DNA from: Candidatus Gastranaerophilales bacterium
GTDB taxonomy: Bacteria; Cyanobacteriota; Vampirovibrionia; Gastranaerophilales; Gastranaerophilaceae
Reading direction: 5' to 3'
Length of the DNA stretch: 64,000 nt
NCBI GenBank assembly: GCA_944322785.1
Contig: CALUPW010000002.1
Location: forward strand, 124,001-188,000
In this document: positions 16,676 to 25,424 of the stretch, in pieces
Position numbering within the stretch: the first letter of the stretch is position 1
Layout of the letters: every line of letters starts with the position of its first letter
Notes under the pieces: generated by a model
The model's database searches: none
What the model was told of the DNA's origin: nothing
The model's input: the letters and a program-made list of their open reading frames with translations, nothing else
Position numbers and translations under genes: made by a program

Positions 16676-18349
16676 ATGGGAAGTAAGAAAAAGAACATTC
16701 TTTATCTGTTAGATGAAAGAACTAAAAAATACGGTGAAAGAATTGCACTGGGAACTAAAACACCGCTCGGCTGGAAAGAATTTACCTACAAAGGTATCGG
16801 ACTGCTATCCCGAAAACTTGCCTGTTATCTGATAGATAATTTGAATGTTCAAAAAGGGGACAGGCTTGCAATTTTATCCGAATCAAAGCCGGAATACGGG
16901 GCATGTGTTTTTGCATCCGCAATGGCCGGAATGATTACGGTGCCTTTAGATGTAAAGCTTACAAAGTATGAACTCATCAACATTCTGTCGGATTGTGAAC
17001 CTTGTGTAATGCTTGTTTCCCGTGCTCATCTTGAAATGGCTGTTGCCCTTCAAAAAGAACTGCCTTTTCTTAAAAATATAATAGTAATGGATGAACCTGC
17101 GGCCGGTGAAGATTACAAAAGTCTTTATAATCTGCCGGATAATTACGAAGCCAGATGGCGTCCGAGATCTTCCAAATCAACGGCATTTATAATTTACACA
17201 TCAGGAACAACAGGTGCGCCTAAGGGTGTAGAAATTTCGTTTTTGAATATGCTGACCCAGCTTGATGATTTGTGGGACGCTCTTAATGCAATTCTGCCCA
17301 ATCGTATGGTTACTGTTCTTTCTATTCTTCCGATGAACCATCTTTTTGAAATGACTGTAGGTTTCAGTACATTTTTGAATTTCGGGTTCAGTGTGTATTA
17401 TACTCCGAGTTTGAAACCTAAAGATATTCTGGGCATTATGCGTGCTAAAAAAGTTGATTTTATGATTGTTGTTCCGGCATTTTTAAAACTGCTTAAAACA
17501 GGGATTGAAAGTGAGATAAATAACGGCCCTAAAAAAGTTAAAACTTTATTCAATCTGATGTTTAAAATCTCAAAATTTATCCCGTCATACAGAATTAAAA
17601 AATTTATGTTCAAAAAAATTCATGACAAATTCGGCGGGCATTTTATGGGCTGCATATCAGGAGGTGCTCCGCTTGATATTTCGGTCGGAGAATTTTTCGA
17701 AAGAATAGGCATAAAAGTTTATCAGGGTTACGGACTGTCCGAAACGAGTCCTGTTGTTTCCGTAAACACTGACAAGCGCAATGATTTAGCTTCTGTCGGG
17801 CGTCCGCTAAAAAGTTTTGAAGCAAGAATTGATAAAGAAACAGGGGAATTGCAGCTTAGAGGTGATTGCATTATGAAAGGATATCACAATCAGCCCGAAC
17901 TTACTGCCGAAACAATTGATTCTGACGGATGGCTTCACACAGGCGATATTGCAAAGATTACACCTGACGGTCATATTTATATTACAGGCCGCATTAAAAA
18001 TATGATAGTATTATCGGGCGGTAAAAAAGTTTTTCCGGAAGAAGTTGAATCGGTTCTGGAAAAAAGTCCTTATTTTGCGGAAGTCTGTGTCCTCGGAGTT
18101 TCACATACCTTCGGTGCCAAAGACGGAACGGAAGATATTGCGGCAGTCGTAGTCCCGTCTGAGGAAGTCCTTTCAAAGTATGATGATGAAACTGTTGATA
18201 AACTTTGTAAAGATGAAGTCAAACGTCTATCAGAGCGCTTGACACCGTATAAACGTCCGATTAATATTGTAGTAAGCCGTTCTCCGCTGCCGAGGACTAC
18301 AACCCGTAAAGTTAAGCGGAAAGAGGTCAAAGAGCTTGTAAAATCTTAG
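16676..18349 (+). CDS. Long-chain acyl-CoA synthetase (AMP-binding)
   Basis: 557 residues of the ANL adenylating family. The P-loop motif is YTSGTTGAPKG, followed by LPMNHLFEMT, then YQGYGLSETSPVV (A5), DGWLHTGDIA (A7), GRIKNMIVLSGGKKVFPEEVE (A8) and a C-terminal Lys in RTTTRKVKRKE. It should activate fatty acids to acyl-AMP and then acyl-CoA, or acyl-ACP, at the membrane. Length and the GRIKNMIVLSGGKK hinge fit FadD-like enzymes, though chain-length preference is open. Two small secreted-protein genes follow at 8- and 13-bp gaps. Confidence 0.85.
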   Translation: MGSKKKNILYLLDERTKKYGERIALGTKTPLGWKEFTYKGIGLLSRKLACYLIDNLNVQKGDRLAILSESKPEYGACVFASAMAGMITVPLDVKLTKYELINILSDCEPCVMLVSRAHLEMAVALQKELPFLKNIIVMDEPAAGEDYKSLYNLPDNYEARWRPRSSKSTAFIIYTSGTTGAPKGVEISFLNMLTQLDDLWDALNAILPNRMVTVLSILPMNHLFEMTVGFSTFLNFGFSVYYTPSLKPKDILGIMRAKKVDFMIVVPAFLKLLKTGIESEINNGPKKVKTLFNLMFKISKFIPSYRIKKFMFKKIHDKFGGHFMGCISGGAPLDISVGEFFERIGIKVYQGYGLSETSPVVSVNTDKRNDLASVGRPLKSFEARIDKETGELQLRGDCIMKGYHNQPELTAETIDSDGWLHTGDIAKITPDGHIYITGRIKNMIVLSGGKKVFPEEVESVLEKSPYFAEVCVLGVSHTFGAKDGTEDIAAVVVPSEEVLSKYDDETVDKLCKDEVKRLSERLTPYKRPINIVVSRSPLPRTTTRKVKRKEVKELVKS

Positions 18350-18357
18350 GTCTGTAA

Positions 18358-18648
18358 ATGATAAAGAAAATTTTAGCAGTATTTTTATTAATTTTATTTT
18401 TGGGGAATACTCTTCCGGCATTTGCCGAAAGAACAGTCGGGCAGCCCGGAAAAATTTCCGGATTGTCAGTAGGCGCAGCCGCTCTTTCCTTAATAATATG
18501 GCCGGGACTCGGGCAGGTTGTTTTAGACAATCCGTATGAAAAAAACTGTACACATGCGCTTCTTGGATTGACTGTTGTTTTCCGCCTGTGGTCTGCGTAT
18601 GATGCTTTTGTTGACAGACGGGGCGGGGTCTGGCATAACAGGATATAG
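18358..18648 (+). CDS. Hypothetical secreted or membrane protein, 96 aa
   Basis: Not recognised. A signal peptide (MIKKILAVFLLILFLGNTLPAFA) is followed by a hydrophobic stretch (SVGAAALSLIIWPGLGQVVL) and a second weaker one (ALLGLTVVFRLWSAYDAF). The WPGLGQ motif resembles small proteins found near envelope genes. It lies 8 bp behind the acyl-CoA synthetase gene and 13 bp before the next gene. Confidence 0.65.
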   Translation: MIKKILAVFLLILFLGNTLPAFAERTVGQPGKISGLSVGAAALSLIIWPGLGQVVLDNPYEKNCTHALLGLTVVFRLWSAYDAFVDRRGGVWHNRI

Positions 18649-18661
18649 CGGGGATTAAGCA

Positions 18662-19135
18662 ATGTTTAAAAAATCAATATCAATATTATTATTTTCAACA
18701 CTTTTAGCGGTGCCGGTTTTTGCTCAGGATACGGATGCCGTAATATTGGATGAAATGGATACATTACAATTACCGTCCGCACCGCAGACTGTCGAATCAC
18801 CAAAAACGGTATCTGCATCTTCAACTCTTGAGGCTCCTAAGTGGGAGGAATTTTGCGAAAGCGGATATGAGAATGCGCAGAAAAGAGAAAAAAAGAATAT
18901 TTTAAATGTAATCAATGTAGTTGATGCAGAGCAAACAAAGAGCAATTACTGGGCTGAAAGACGGCTGAATTTCGAAAAAGCGGTTGAGCACTGTAACACG
19001 TTGACAGAAGATGAGAAAGCTTTTTGTTATGAGGGTGTTCGTAATGCGGAAAAAGAAAGAAATGAAATGTATGAAATGCAGAGAAAACATATAAATTACA
19101 AAAATCAGGGAATAATTATAGACAAACCAAATTAA
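18662..19135 (+). CDS. Hypothetical periplasmic protein, 157 aa
   Basis: Not recognised. The signal peptide is MFKKSISILLFSTLLAVPVFA with cleavage before QDTDA. The mature part has a Ser/Pro-rich linker and a charged helical domain with three Cys (FCESGYE, EHCNTL, FCYEGV). These could form disulfides in the periplasm. It is the last gene of the acyl-CoA synthetase transcript and is followed by a palindrome. Confidence 0.65.
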   Translation: MFKKSISILLFSTLLAVPVFAQDTDAVILDEMDTLQLPSAPQTVESPKTVSASSTLEAPKWEEFCESGYENAQKREKKNILNVINVVDAEQTKSNYWAERRLNFEKAVEHCNTLTEDEKAFCYEGVRNAEKERNEMYEMQRKHINYKNQGIIIDKPN

Positions 19136-19175
19136 TGAATATGTCATGCAATATTTTTATAATAAGTTGAAAAAA

Positions 19176-19202
19176 TGCGCCGCAGGCTTAGCCTGCGGCG
19201 CA
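19176..19202. repeat. GCGCC-type palindrome 3 (variant)
   Basis: 12-bp arms TGCGCCGCAGGC / GCCTGCGGCGCA around TTA, placed between convergent genes. It may serve as a bidirectional terminator, although the flanking T tract is weak. Confidence 0.7.
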
Positions 19203-19221
19203 TAAAAATATTTAATGTTAA

Positions 19222-19761
19222 TTATGAAAAATATCTTTTCAAAAGTCCGTCAAAACCTTTGCCATGACGGGCTTCATCTTTAGCCATTTCATGAACCGTG
19301 TCATGAATTGCATCATAGCCGAGTTCTTTTGCACGTTTTGCAATTGCAAGTTTGCCTTCGCATGCGCCGTGTTCTGCTTCTGCACGGAGTTCAAGGTTTT
19401 TCTTAGTTGAATTTGTAACAACTTCACCCAGCAGCTCTGCAAATTTTGCAGCGTGTTCAGCTTCTTCATACGCATATCTTTTATAAGCTTCCGCAACTTC
19501 CGGATATCCTTCTCTTTCCGCTACTCTTGCCATTGCAAGATACATGCCGACTTCTGTGCATTCACCGTTAAAGTGTGCTCTTAATCCTTCCATTACTTCT
19601 TTATCTTCAACAACACCGTCGCCTACGTTGTGTTCACAAGCATAAACTTTTGCACCGCCGCCGATTTCTTTAAATGTTGTTGCGCCGCAAAGAGGACATC
19701 TTTCCGGAGCTTTATCAGCTTCAGTTGACCAGCCGCATACTGTACATACAAATTTTGCCAT
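19222..19761 (-). CDS. Rubrerythrin with N-terminal rubredoxin domain
   Basis: 179 residues. The rubredoxin centre comes first (C6xxC9 and C22xxC25), then a ferritin-like diiron domain with [28 protein letters not shown] and [15 protein letters not shown]. This is the reverse order of classical rubrerythrin. It should reduce hydrogen peroxide in the cytoplasm of an anaerobe. An upstream GTG at 19770 is in frame, but an AGGTGG site 5 nt from the ATG at 19761 decides the start. Confidence 0.88.
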   Translation of the reverse strand: MAKFVCTVCGWSTEADKAPERCPLCGATTFKEIGGGAKVYACEHNVGDGVVEDKEVMEGLRAHFNGECTEVGMYLAMARVAEREGYPEVAEAYKRYAYEEAEHAAKFAELLGEVVTNSTKKNLELRAEAEHGACEGKLAIAKRAKELGYDAIHDTVHEMAKDEARHGKGFDGLLKRYFS

Positions 19762-19862
19762 TTTTACCACCTTTCTTAATTTCTCGTGAAATTATCTATC
19801 TCTTTTACAAAATTACTATACAACATAAAATAAAATTTGTAAAGTAGGAATTATTATCAGTT

Positions 19863-20288
19863 TTATCTAAAATGCTTATTATATTTTCTTATTTCCTTTT
19901 CCAAAATTTCCGAAAATGATATAATCGGCTCCATTTTGTATCCGCAGTCATCTGCTAATGCACCTCCCATTGAAAAAAGTTCTTCTTGAGGATATCTTCT
20001 GCAGATTCCCGGACGGGTTTTGTGAATTTTGCATTTGTGTGTTACAGGATCAAGATTTGTGCATTCAAAAATCAGTCCGGTATCATCTTTCCCTATTACT
20101 TTTAAATAGGTATAAAATCGGTGTAAAAGCTGCAGCTTTTTAAATTCTTTTTCGTCTTGAATAACATGTTTAAAATGTTTTACATAGATTTGCGTACAGC
20201 ATTTTCCGCAGGCGTTGCATTTTCCTGTTCGGTAATATTTTCTTCTTAATACTTTTGCCAAAAACCATTTTTTCAATTTAAGAAACAT
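19863..20288 (-). CDS. YkgJ-type cysteine cluster protein
   Basis: 141 residues. The cysteine pattern CNACGKCCTQIY, then FECTNLDPVTHKCKIHKTRPGICRRYP, then DDCGYKM matches the family annotated as putative zinc- or iron-chelating domain (YkgJ). The N-terminus is basic (MFLKLKKWFLAKVLRRKYYR) and may touch the membrane. The function of the family is poorly known. It is a single-gene unit beside rubrerythrin on the same strand. Confidence 0.75.
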   Translation of the reverse strand: MFLKLKKWFLAKVLRRKYYRTGKCNACGKCCTQIYVKHFKHVIQDEKEFKKLQLLHRFYTYLKVIGKDDTGLIFECTNLDPVTHKCKIHKTRPGICRRYPQEELFSMGGALADDCGYKMEPIISFSEILEKEIRKYNKHFR

Positions 20289-20384
20289 AATTATATGATA
20301 GCAGAGTTAAGAATTTTTTAAATTATAAAGTTTTGTAAATTTTTTGCCCCGCTGCTGGCAAATAATTTTATTGAGGAGAATTAA

Positions 20385-20474
20385 ATGAATGTACCCCTGA
20401 ATAAAAACATACTATAACATAACCAAAATAACCAACCTTGACCTCTGATAACCAAAATAGGAGGTCTTTTTTTT
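20385..20474 (+). other. Possible 10-codon leader ORF with intrinsic terminator
   Basis: A 10-codon ORF (MNVPLNKNIL) starts at 20385 behind a good AGGAGA site. It is followed by a 12-bp direct repeat ATAACCAAAATA (20419-20430 and 20448-20459) and a GACCTC/GAGGTC stem with eight T at 20440-20474. The layout resembles an attenuator or a small RNA, about 80 bp before the secreted protein gene at 20558. Translation is unproven. Confidence 0.35.
20440..20474 (+). terminator. Intrinsic terminator upstream of the 106-aa gene
   Basis: GACCTC at 20440-20445 pairs with GAGGTC at 20461-20466 (one more G-T pair possible), followed by TTTTTTTT. Confidence 0.6.
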
Positions 20475-20557
20475 GAGAAATACCTCTTTCAGACAATGAA
20501 AAAGTATGAATAACCGTTTAAGATATAGTTGGCTGGATATATGAAAGGCTGGTAAAT

Positions 20558-20878
20558 ATGAAAAAGTTAATGGTGATAATGGCTATCTTAGGACTTGCGG
20601 CGCCGGCAATTGCGGTTTGTCCCGTAAACGGAAATTCCTGTGCATATTCAATAAACCAACCACCTCTAAAAGATAAATATCTTCCGGATAATATCGAACA
20701 AATTCAAAAGCCTGACGCATTTAGACCGACATATGTTGTTCCTTATAGAGATGCCCTGATAAATACTGAAACCGGCGGTGCCGCACAAACGCCGGAAACA
20801 AATGAATACAATTCCAATTGTCAGTTTGGAGTTTGTATGCCCGGAAGGGAGCCGGGTCCTGTTGAAGTTATAGAATAG
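20558..20878 (+). CDS. Hypothetical small secreted protein, 106 aa
   Basis: Not recognised. The signal peptide MKKLMVIMAILGLAAPAIA has cleavage before VCPVNG. The mature chain has four Cys in two short motifs (CPVNGNSC and CQFGVC), an otherwise polar Pro/Asn-rich body, and no membrane helix. The Cys pairs suggest disulfides in the periplasm or outside. It is monocistronic, between the leader terminator and palindrome 4. Confidence 0.65.
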   Translation: MKKLMVIMAILGLAAPAIAVCPVNGNSCAYSINQPPLKDKYLPDNIEQIQKPDAFRPTYVVPYRDALINTETGGAAQTPETNEYNSNCQFGVCMPGREPGPVEVIE

Positions 20879-20889
20879 TCATTTGGAGG

Positions 20890-20919
20890 GAGGCGCCGGC
20901 TTAACAAAGCCGGCGCCTC
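20890..20919. repeat. GGCGCC palindrome 4 (variant)
   Basis: 13-bp arms GAGGCGCCGGCTT / AAGCCGGCGCCTC around an AACA loop, 11 bp after the preceding stop. It may double as a terminator. Confidence 0.75.
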
Positions 20920-21074
20920 ATTGTAAATCAATATTATCCGCAAACTAAATTTTCTTTGCCGAAAATTTTTTGAATTATTAATTTTTTGTTTATTTTTTTA
21001 AGATTTCAAAAAAAGGGTGTTATAACAAAAATAAGATAAATAATAAATTTGTTTAGTAAAGGAGATAATAAATT

Positions 21075-22916
21075 ATGGCAAAAACAATTGGTATTGACTT
21101 AGGTACAACAAACTCCGTTGTAGCGGTCATGGAAGGCGGTAAGCCGACAGTTATTGCAAACGCCGAAGGTTCACGTACAACACCTTCAATCGTAGGTTTT
21201 TCAAAAACAGGGGAAAAACTCGTAGGACAGCTTGCAAAACGTCAGGCTATTTTAAACCCTGATAAAACAATCGCTTCAATCAAAAGACATATGGGCGAAG
21301 ATTATAAAGTAAACATTGACGGAAAAGATTACACTCCGCAGGAAATTTCAGCTATGATTTTGAGAAAACTGGCTGATGATGCCTCCAACTACCTTGGAGA
21401 AAAAGTTACATCTGCCGTAATCACTGTTCCGGCTTACTTTAACGATGCACAAAGACAGGCAACAAAAGATGCCGGCAGAATCGCAGGTTTGGATGTTCTT
21501 CGTATCGTTAACGAACCGACGGCAGCCGCTCTTGCATACGGGCTTGAAAAAGAAAAGAGCGAAAAAGTTCTTGTATTCGACTTAGGCGGCGGTACATTTG
21601 ATGTTTCAATCCTTGAAATCGGCGACGGTGTTCATGAAGTTCTTTCAACCTCAGGTGATACACACTTAGGCGGCGATGACTTTGACCAGAAAGTTATGGA
21701 TTGGATTTGTGATGAATTCAAAAAACAAGAAGGTATAGATTTAAGAGGCGACAAGCAGGCTATGCAGCGTGTTAAAGAAGCCGCTGAAAAAGCAAAATGC
21801 GAATTGTCATCTGTTATGGAAACTAATATCAACCTTCCGTTTATTACAGCTGATGCAAACGGCCCTAAACACCTTGATTTGAATTTGACAAGAGCAAAAT
21901 TTGAAGATTTGTGCCGTGACCTTTTGAACAGATGTAAAACTCCGGTTGAAAATGCTTTGAAAGATGCAGGTGTTACAAAATCAGATATCAATGAAGTTGT
22001 CCTTGTCGGCGGTTCAACCCGTATTCCGGCAGTTCAACAGCTGGTAAAAGAATACACAGGCAAAGAACCGAACCAATCAGTTAACCCTGATGAAGTTGTT
22101 GCGGTTGGTGCAGCAATTCAGGCCGGTGTTCTTGCAGGTGAAGTTAAAGATATCGTTCTTTTGGATGTAACTCCTTTGACACTCGGCATTGAAACATTAG
22201 GAGGGGTTATGACTCCTCTTGTTCCGAGAAACACAACAATTCCGGTTTCAAAATCACAGGTATTCTCAACTGCCGAAAATAACCAGACAGCTGTAGATAT
22301 TCATGTTCTTCAAGGTGAAAGACCGATGGCTAAAGATAACAAATCTTTAGGTATGTTCAGACTCGACGGAATCCCGCCGGCAATGAGAGGTTTGCCGCAA
22401 ATTGAAGTTACATTTGATATCGACGCAAACGGTATTGTAAATGTTTCTGCTAAAGATAAAGCCACCAACAAAGAACAAAAAATAACAATTACAAATTCAT
22501 CTAACCTTTCAGAAGCTGATATTGACAAGATGGTTAAAGAAGCTGAAGCTAATGCAGCCGAAGATAAGAAGAAAAAAGAAGAAGCAGAAGTTAAAAACAA
22601 TGCCTCAAGCTTTATAGATTCTGCAGACAAAATTGTAAAAGATTTTGAAGGCAAAATTGATGCGGCTGACAAGTCTAAACTTGAAGAACAAAAAACTGCA
22701 TTAAAGAAAGCATTGGATGAAAACAAACCTGTTGACGAACTTAAAAAACTGTCTGAGGAATTGCAGCAAACAATGTTTTCAATTTCGCAAAAGGCTTATG
22801 AAGCAGTTCAAAAAGAAGAACAATCAACAGCTTCAAGCGACAGCGCATCATCTTCATCATCTTCAAACGACAACAAAGACGACGATGTAATAGATGCAGA
22901 ATATACAAAAGAATAA
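21075..22916 (+). CDS. dnaK: Chaperone DnaK (Hsp70)
   Basis: 613 residues. The nucleotide-binding domain has [47 protein letters not shown] and [13 protein letters not shown]. The substrate domain follows from about residue 385 ([13 protein letters not shown]), then a helical lid and a Ser/Asp-rich tail ending [12 protein letters not shown], where acidic residues replace the usual EEVD-like end. The cytoplasmic ATP-dependent chaperone works with DnaJ and GrpE, neither of which is adjacent. An AAAGGAG site precedes the ATG. No CIRCE inverted repeat was found upstream. Confidence 0.98.
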   Translation: MAKTIGIDLGTTNSVVAVMEGGKPTVIANAEGSRTTPSIVGFSKTGEKLVGQLAKRQAILNPDKTIASIKRHMGEDYKVNIDGKDYTPQEISAMILRKLADDASNYLGEKVTSAVITVPAYFNDAQRQATKDAGRIAGLDVLRIVNEPTAAALAYGLEKEKSEKVLVFDLGGGTFDVSILEIGDGVHEVLSTSGDTHLGGDDFDQKVMDWICDEFKKQEGIDLRGDKQAMQRVKEAAEKAKCELSSVMETNINLPFITADANGPKHLDLNLTRAKFEDLCRDLLNRCKTPVENALKDAGVTKSDINEVVLVGGSTRIPAVQQLVKEYTGKEPNQSVNPDEVVAVGAAIQAGVLAGEVKDIVLLDVTPLTLGIETLGGVMTPLVPRNTTIPVSKSQVFSTAENNQTAVDIHVLQGERPMAKDNKSLGMFRLDGIPPAMRGLPQIEVTFDIDANGIVNVSAKDKATNKEQKITITNSSNLSEADIDKMVKEAEANAAEDKKKKEEAEVKNNASSFIDSADKIVKDFEGKIDAADKSKLEEQKTALKKALDENKPVDELKKLSEELQQTMFSISQKAYEAVQKEEQSTASSDSASSSSSSNDNKDDDVIDAEYTKE

Positions 22917-22946
22917 TCAATCATAATTCATACTTTTTGTTCATTT

Positions 22947-22972
22947 ACGGCGAAGTCTTATGGCTTCGCCGT
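22947..22972. terminator. Terminator hairpin after dnaK
   Basis: Stem ACGGCGAAG / CTTCGCCGT with an 8-nt loop, 31 bp after the dnaK stop. The T tract is weak. It separates dnaK from the convergent pilin-like gene. Confidence 0.6.
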
Positions 22973-22980
22973 TCTTATAA

Positions 22981-23661
22981 TTAATTCCAAATATCTTCAA
23001 GCATTTGCTTGCTGCTTTTACCTCCTTTTTGAGCAAATAAACATACCCCGTCTGCATCCAGCCAGACTCTTTGTTCATCACTTCTCCATATCATAGGAAA
23101 TATATCATATCCCCATTTGTTAGGTCGTTTGTTTCCGTTTATATCGACGTATATCAATGGACCGTAACCTACACTATTATAATTATACCAGCCGACTATA
23201 GTCCCGTCTTTCAATACCCAGGTTGTAGCATTGTTAAGAATTCTGCTTTCAGAAAATCCGCCACAGTTTCTCAAGATATTTTCTACATCAGCATTCGGGT
23301 TGTTTTCTATGGAAACTGTGTCTATACCCTTATATTTCGGGATACAGCCTTTTGCATAGGCACTGCCATCACAAACAACTGCAGGATTTAGAATCTTTTT
23401 TAAATGTTCTCCCATCAAACGACAATCAGAGGATTTGGTTTGGGCTGTATTTTTATAATAATAACAGTTGTAATAGCTTTCCGTATCTGCATATATGCGT
23501 AGCTGAGCATTTTGTAAGGTGTTATATACTTTTTTGAATTGTTGTTTAAGTATGTATTCGTTTGTTTTGTTAATTAGTGCAGGTAGAGTCATTGCTGCAA
23601 TAATTCCTACAATTCCAAGAGTAATTAAAACTTCTGCAATTGTAAAAGCTATGTGTTTCAT
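22981..23661 (-). CDS. Type IV pilin-like (pseudopilin) protein
   Basis: 226 residues. A class III leader of a few residues (MKHIA) precedes FTIAEVLITLGIVGIIAAMTLP, the prepilin-peptidase site and hydrophobic helix with Glu at +5. The C-terminal domain has four Cys and Gly/Tyr/Asn-rich segments with VYVDING-like LIYVDINGNKRPNKWGYD. Such proteins are secreted through a type II or IV pilus assembly system, but no assembly genes are in the window. The open frame extends to 23730. The ATG at 23661 has an AGGAG site and gives the normal short leader, so it is chosen. Confidence 0.85.
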   Translation of the reverse strand: MKHIAFTIAEVLITLGIVGIIAAMTLPALINKTNEYILKQQFKKVYNTLQNAQLRIYADTESYYNCYYYKNTAQTKSSDCRLMGEHLKKILNPAVVCDGSAYAKGCIPKYKGIDTVSIENNPNADVENILRNCGGFSESRILNNATTWVLKDGTIVGWYNYNSVGYGPLIYVDINGNKRPNKWGYDIFPMIWRSDEQRVWLDADGVCLFAQKGGKSSKQMLEDIWN

Positions 23662-23765
23662 AAAAGCTCCTAACATGTAATATATTATTATTTCTATCAA
23701 TATATTGACGATTACTAATATAATATTCACTTATAATTAACTTGTCAAGATAATATAATTTTTCA

Positions 23766-23993
23766 ATGAATGCTGATATTAAACATAAATTGGGGCGTAA
23801 TATAAAAGTTGAAAGAATAAGAAAATACCTTTCTCAGGAACAGTTTGCAGAAATGATTGATATGAGTGTAAGCTATGTAAGCAAACTTGAACAAGGGTTG
23901 ACCTCTCCGACTGCTATTGTATTATTTAAAATGTCAAAAGTGTTGAATATTCCAATGGAAGAATTCTTTAAAGATATAGAAGCAGAGATTTAA
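23766..23993 (+). CDS. XRE-family helix-turn-helix regulator
   Basis: 75 residues, a single HTH_3 domain: LGRNIKVERIRKYLSQEQFAEMI, then SVSYVSKLEQGLTSPT (recognition helix), then LFKMSKVLNIPMEEFF. Such one-domain proteins act as cytoplasmic repressors. A TATAAT ends 6 nt before the ATG and there is no Shine-Dalgarno site. It is divergent from the pilin-like gene (104 bp), which it could control, although nothing in the sequence proves this. Confidence 0.85.
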   Translation: MNADIKHKLGRNIKVERIRKYLSQEQFAEMIDMSVSYVSKLEQGLTSPTAIVLFKMSKVLNIPMEEFFKDIEAEI

Positions 23994-24102
23994 TTATTAC
24001 GTAATGTAACAAAATAGTGGCATGCCGAAATTCCGCCTCTCATAAATTTTTATATTAAATATATATGAAAATGGTTGCACAATCTGAAGAGAGGAGTCGG
24101 AC

Positions 24103-24291
24103 ATGTCATCAAACATTAGCGCATTAAGGGCACTGGCAGAGCTTAACAAAATTGAAGCGCAAAGAAATGCAGGAAATGAAAATATTCCGGTGCAAAAAAA
24201 GCAAAACGGTTTTTCATTGTTCGGATTTGGATTTAAAAATCAGATAAATCCCGAGGAAATTCCGCCTGAGGAAAAAAATTTTAAAGCATGA
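24103..24291 (+). CDS. Hypothetical protein, 62 aa
   Basis: Not recognised. A short N-terminal amphipathic helix (ISALRALAELNKIEAQRN), a glycine and phenylalanine cluster (FSLFGFGF) and a Pro/Glu tail. A GAGAGGAG site precedes the ATG, which supports translation. It is followed after 77 bp by the LysM-like gene. Confidence 0.5.
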   Translation: MSSNISALRALAELNKIEAQRNAGNENIPVQKKQNGFSLFGFGFKNQINPEEIPPEEKNFKA

Positions 24292-24368
24292 TGTTAAATT
24301 CTTTTCAGATTGTGGCATATAAATAAAAAGTTGATTGAGGATTCAAATAGTAAAAGGAGTAACCCCTT

Positions 24369-24674
24369 ATGTCAGATTTAAAGAAGGATTTAAATGACGG
24401 ACGAGTAATTTTATCCGAACATTATGAGGTTTATGAGCCGAAAAACGGAGAATACTGGTATAGTATTGTTTCCTCCAAATACGGCGCCGATAGTGAAGAG
24501 GCTAAAGAAATTGTAAAAGATTTAAAAGAATTTAACGGGATAAATACATTTTCCCTGATTGTTCAGCCTGATATGATGAAACTTCCCAAAATCATCAAAC
24601 TGGGTGCAAAAGAATTCAAACTGGATTATGACAAACAGGTTGATATAAGAAGCTTTCGTCTGAATGCATCATAA
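24369..24674 (+). CDS. Hypothetical LysM-like protein, 101 aa
   Basis: No signal peptide. Residues about 22-80 resemble a LysM fold: GEYWYSIVSSKYG, then EAKEIVKDLKEFNGI, then LIVQPDMMKLPKIIKLG. This mirrors the pattern G-x-WxSIAxKYG, helix, NGI, and PGxxLxLP of LysM. The similarity is by eye and could be wrong. A cytoplasmic LysM-like protein would be unusual. An AAAGGAG site precedes the start. Confidence 0.55.
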   Translation: MSDLKKDLNDGRVILSEHYEVYEPKNGEYWYSIVSSKYGADSEEAKEIVKDLKEFNGINTFSLIVQPDMMKLPKIIKLGAKEFKLDYDKQVDIRSFRLNAS

Positions 24675-24697
24675 TAAAGTTTCAAAGTGACAGTTCT

Positions 24698-24733
24698 AAC
24701 AAGCGTTTGGTGAATTTCCATCAAACGCTTGTT
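24698..24733. repeat. Inverted repeat before the 207-aa gene
   Basis: 12-bp arms AACAAGCGTTTG / CAAACGCTTGTT with a 12-nt loop. The right arm runs into a TTGACA box (24732-24737). It could be an operator, or the terminator of the preceding gene, but there is no T tract. Confidence 0.5.
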
Positions 24734-24766
24734 GACATTTATTTATAAAACATATATTCTTGAAGC

Positions 24767-25390
24767 ATGGCTAAATATACATTTCGTACACAATCAAAGA
24801 GTTCTTTTTTATATAGTTATGCATTGATGAACTGTGTAATTTTAGGTTATTTTATTTTTGCGACGGTCGCAGTGCTGCATTATGAAAAGAGTTCTTTTGT
24901 TTATATACCGTTTTTCCTTTTAATTTTATATAATATTTATTTGTACAGGCCGACTGTCAAATATTGGGATATGGGCGGTTTTCAGAAGATGGTTTTAGAT
25001 ACTGATGCAAGAACCATACTTTTTGATGACAGAGTAAAATTGAAACTTGATAATGTAGAACGTGTCCGTGTTGAACTGGAGGAACGTCCGACTATGTTCT
25101 GGTTTTTAGCTTTTTGCAGACAGTATAAAGAGCTTGTGAATGCTGAAATCATATTCAAATTGGAAACCAAAACTAATATGACAATCAATATTCAATACAA
25201 AAAACAAATTGAAGCCCTTATTCCTCTAATTCGTCGTATGGGAATACCCTGCCGTGTACAGAATGAGGATTTGCTTTCTGAGGGGGTGCCGACATATGTC
25301 TGGTACTTAATGATTCTTATTTTTGGTGCAGGCGGGTTTATTATACTGGTGGTTTTATTCTTTCAAAAAGCTTTCTCATCATATGTTTAA
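24767..25390 (+). CDS. Hypothetical membrane protein, 207 aa
   Basis: Not recognised. Two adjacent hydrophobic helices (about 15-37 and 43-60) are followed by a central soluble part with a YcxB/PH-like look (DTDARTILFDDRVKLKLDNVERVRVELEERP) and a C-terminal helix (MILIFGAGGFIILVVLFF). The topology suggests an inner-membrane protein with a cytoplasmic middle domain. The PH-like reading is an inference from strand pattern only. A strong terminator follows. Confidence 0.6.
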   Translation: MAKYTFRTQSKSSFLYSYALMNCVILGYFIFATVAVLHYEKSSFVYIPFFLLILYNIYLYRPTVKYWDMGGFQKMVLDTDARTILFDDRVKLKLDNVERVRVELEERPTMFWFLAFCRQYKELVNAEIIFKLETKTNMTINIQYKKQIEALIPLIRRMGIPCRVQNEDLLSEGVPTYVWYLMILIFGAGGFIILVVLFFQKAFSSYV

Positions 25391-25391
25391 T

Positions 25392-25422
25392 AAAAAAGGC
25401 GGTTTTCAAAACCGCCTTTTTT
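25392..25422. terminator. Bidirectional intrinsic terminator
   Basis: AAAAAAGGCGGTTTT / AAAACCGCCTTTTTT around a single C, between the convergent 207-aa gene and gatA. Confidence 0.88.
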
Positions 25423-25424
25423 AT

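Noticed and set aside
21000-21074. CIRCE heat-shock operator before dnaK
   Set aside because: No TTAGCACTC-N9-GAGTGCTAA was found; the region is only AT-rich.
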